DNA of 20,536 bases. Source: JAZRZI01 sp045601325 (GTDB lineage Bacteria > Bacillota_I > Bacilli_A > RFN20 > CAG-826). Below, one piece after another: positions 19,159 through 20,536 of this stretch. Every line of letters starts with the position of its first letter. Within the stretch, counting starts at the first letter, position 1. The translations under genes were made by a program, and so were the position numbers. The DNA lies in assembly GCA_045601325.1 (NCBI GenBank), contig JAZRZI010000002.1, positions 1 to 20,536 on the forward strand, read 5' to 3'. The notes beneath the pieces are model-generated. The model saw nothing but the letters and a program-made list of their open reading frames with translations, was not told the DNA's origin and did not search any database.

Positions 19159-19626
19159 ATGAGTAAGCGAGTAGGAAGTTGTATTTATGTACACAAATCA
19201 AATGTATCTGATTTATTAAAGCGAATTGATAATGACTACCAAGTTGAATACTACATTGATTGGTTTATGAATGAACTAAATAATATGGAAGTTAATTATG
19301 AAATTGTTAAATATGATAAGGCAAAAAATAAAATATCATTAATTGATTCACCTGATTGGATTATAGCAAACGAACCTGAAGTTGGAGACTCATGGGTACT
19401 TAACTTAGAAACATTAAAATGGAAGCATGTTATGAAGAGAAAGAAAAATCCTCAGATTTATCATTCAAAAGAATTGTTTGTTTCAGATGATTATCAAGGA
19501 TTTGATATTGAAAAAGCAAAAGAAAGAACTAAGTTGTGGAAATCACTTCCTAATTTAGATACTAAAAGAATTGGTAATAAAAACTTTTGGGTTGAATTTT
19601 TAGAGAATAATGGTATGGAGGTATAA
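19159..19626 (+). CDS. 155-residue hypothetical protein
   Basis: AAGGGAG (19143-19149) precedes ATG 19159. The product begins MSKRVGSCIYVHKSNVSDLL, has conserved-looking aromatic segments (YYIDWFMNELN, LIDSPDWIIANEP) and a GDSWVLNLETLKWKHVMKRK stretch, and ends in NKNFWVEFLENNGMEV. The WxxxLPxLDTKRIGNKNFW region and length suggest a globular protein of the DNA-processing neighbourhood of phages, but no enzyme motif is seen. Three bases separate it from the methyltransferase gene at 19630. Confidence 0.82.
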   Translation: MSKRVGSCIYVHKSNVSDLLKRIDNDYQVEYYIDWFMNELNNMEVNYEIVKYDKAKNKISLIDSPDWIIANEPEVGDSWVLNLETLKWKHVMKRKKNPQIYHSKELFVSDDYQGFDIEKAKERTKLWKSLPNLDTKRIGNKNFWVEFLENNGMEV

Positions 19627-19629
19627 ATT

Positions 19630-20118
19630 ATGGAACAGAAATATACATCAGCAAATACATCAATTAATAAAACAAAGTTACCTGCAGTTTATAATAATTA
19701 TAATTTTGAATATGGAAGTAGAGTCCTTGATTATGGATGTGGCAAATATACTAATCATATAAAAAATAAAATGAATGAATTAGATTGTGAATGGTATGGA
19801 TATGATAAGTATAATCAATCTGAATCAATTAATAACGAAACAGAAATGCAAATGAGAATAGGTTTTGATATTGGAATTTGCTCAAATGTTTTGAACGTGA
19901 TTGATAATACAGATACAATAAAAGAAATTATAAAAGAGATTAAAGACTGCTGTAATATAGCAGTCTTTTCTATTTATGAAGGAAATAAATCTGGTAAAGG
20001 TGGTGAGAGTAAAAAGGATTGCTGGCAGAGAAATGAAACAGTTGATGATTATATGATTTTAATGAAAGAAATGGGGTATGAACCAATTAAAAAAGGAAAT
20101 ATGATTTATATTAAATAA
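19630..20118 (+). CDS. small class I SAM-dependent methyltransferase
   Basis: A 162-residue protein with GGAGG (19617-19621) before ATG. Motif I RVLDYGCGKYTNH (31-43), the acidic end of strand 2 YGYDKYN (56-62) and the strand-4 segment GICSNVLNVI (82-91) are those of Rossmann-fold methyltransferases. No DPPY or PCQ motif is present, so it is not an evident DNA base methyltransferase; small phage members of this family are of unknown substrate. A strong hairpin with a T-run (19942-19970) lies inside the frame, see findings. Confidence 0.85.
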   Translation: MEQKYTSANTSINKTKLPAVYNNYNFEYGSRVLDYGCGKYTNHIKNKMNELDCEWYGYDKYNQSESINNETEMQMRIGFDIGICSNVLNVIDNTDTIKEIIKEIKDCCNIAVFSIYEGNKSGKGGESKKDCWQRNETVDDYMILMKEMGYEPIKKGNMIYIK

Positions 20119-20154
20119 TATGATATACTTAAAATTAATGGAGGTGAGTTAACG

Positions 20155-20536
20155 ATGGAAAACAAAAAATATCCACCTAAACCAACATATATTATAGGTA
20201 ATCAATGTGAGCAATTATGGATTGTATTACCTGTATGTATACTTTTGATATTCTGTAATGGTGTTGGAATTTTAGGTTCAATATTTTTATTTATTATATG
20301 GTTAATGAAAGCTGGAATGCAAAGTCAAACTGAATGGATAAGAGCATGTCAAAATGGATATGCTACGGTATATTCTTCTCAAGAATATTTAGCACAATAT
20401 GGATTTTATGAAGAACATATGGTGGGATTAAGACTACTAAGTGAAATAAAAAAAGAAAAAGAAGATATGGAAGAGCATATTCGACAACTTAAAGAAGAAT
20501 TTGAAAATCTTATTATTAAAGTTCATAATAATCCAG
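20155..20536 (+). CDS. membrane protein, cut by the window end
   Basis: ATG 20155 with GGAGG (20140-20144); 127 codons are open to the last base. Residues about 21-52 form one long or two short hydrophobic helices (LWIVLPVCILLIFCNGVG, then FLFIIWLM), followed by a soluble part with a charged coiled coil (EIKKEKEDMEEHIRQLKEEF). It is probably an inner-membrane protein with a cytoplasmic coil. Remaining sequence is outside the window. Confidence 0.8.
   Translation, partial: MENKKYPPKPTYIIGNQCEQLWIVLPVCILLIFCNGVGILGSIFLFIIWLMKAGMQSQTEWIRACQNGYATVYSSQEYLAQYGFYEEHMVGLRLLSEIKKEKEDMEEHIRQLKEEFENLIIKVHNNP

Overview
The window is an AT-rich (about one third G+C by eye), tightly packed run of at least 46 genes, 45 of them on the + strand. 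Nearly every gene has a strong AAAGGAG/GGAGG ribosome-binding site 6-10 bases before an ATG. Base composition, Shine-Dalgarno style and protein flavour point to a low-GC Firmicute of the Clostridia (Lachnospiraceae-like). The many tiny genes, two methyltransferases, a Gp88-like protein, a HicA toxin and the absence of housekeeping genes point to a large phage or another extrachromosomal element of such a host. There are no capsid, tail, terminase, integrase or conjugation genes here.

Layout. 1-1364: a nearly pure A/T segment, a pyrimidine tract, one minus-strand gene (127-495), then about 870 bases without a convincing gene that hold inverted repeats, a 14-bp direct repeat and three same-orientation perfect DnaA boxes (924, 948, 1011). 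This is a candidate replication origin at the point where gene orientation flips. 1365-3068: three genes ended by strong terminators. 3069-3794: gene-free; it holds a promoter-like pair and a densely base-paired segment (about 3198-3570) that looks like a large structured non-coding RNA, followed by a degenerate tRNA-like sequence (3636-3702). 3921-4042: a small tandem-repeat block. 4128-9956: a long string of small genes of mostly unknown function, in operons with overlaps and terminators at 5581 and 8861.

The centrepiece is 9962-13894. A 460-residue reverse transcriptase (YSDD catalytic motif) is followed 7 bases after its stop by a tandem array of four structured elements (11352-11907). 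After two phage-type genes come two more elements (13624-13894), directly before a DNA cytosine-5 methyltransferase gene. All six elements are 129-136 bases long and share one architecture: a 13-14 bp closing stem of different sequence in each, an AGTTTAAT-like box, a long hairpin of unrelated sequence, then a conserved 3' module ATCTAAAT-(N3)-TNAAGNGAA. The closing stem with an internal long hairpin recalls the a1/a2 and msd parts of retron RNAs, but retrons normally have one such RNA per RT, not an array. I infer that the RT uses the elements as a family of interchangeable templates or primers. The function is unknown and I know of no described system with exactly this layout.

14754-20536: more small genes, a possible RelE-like protein and a HicA-like toxin, a Gp88-like cysteine-rich protein, conserved mobile-element proteins, a small class I methyltransferase and the start of a membrane protein cut by the window edge.
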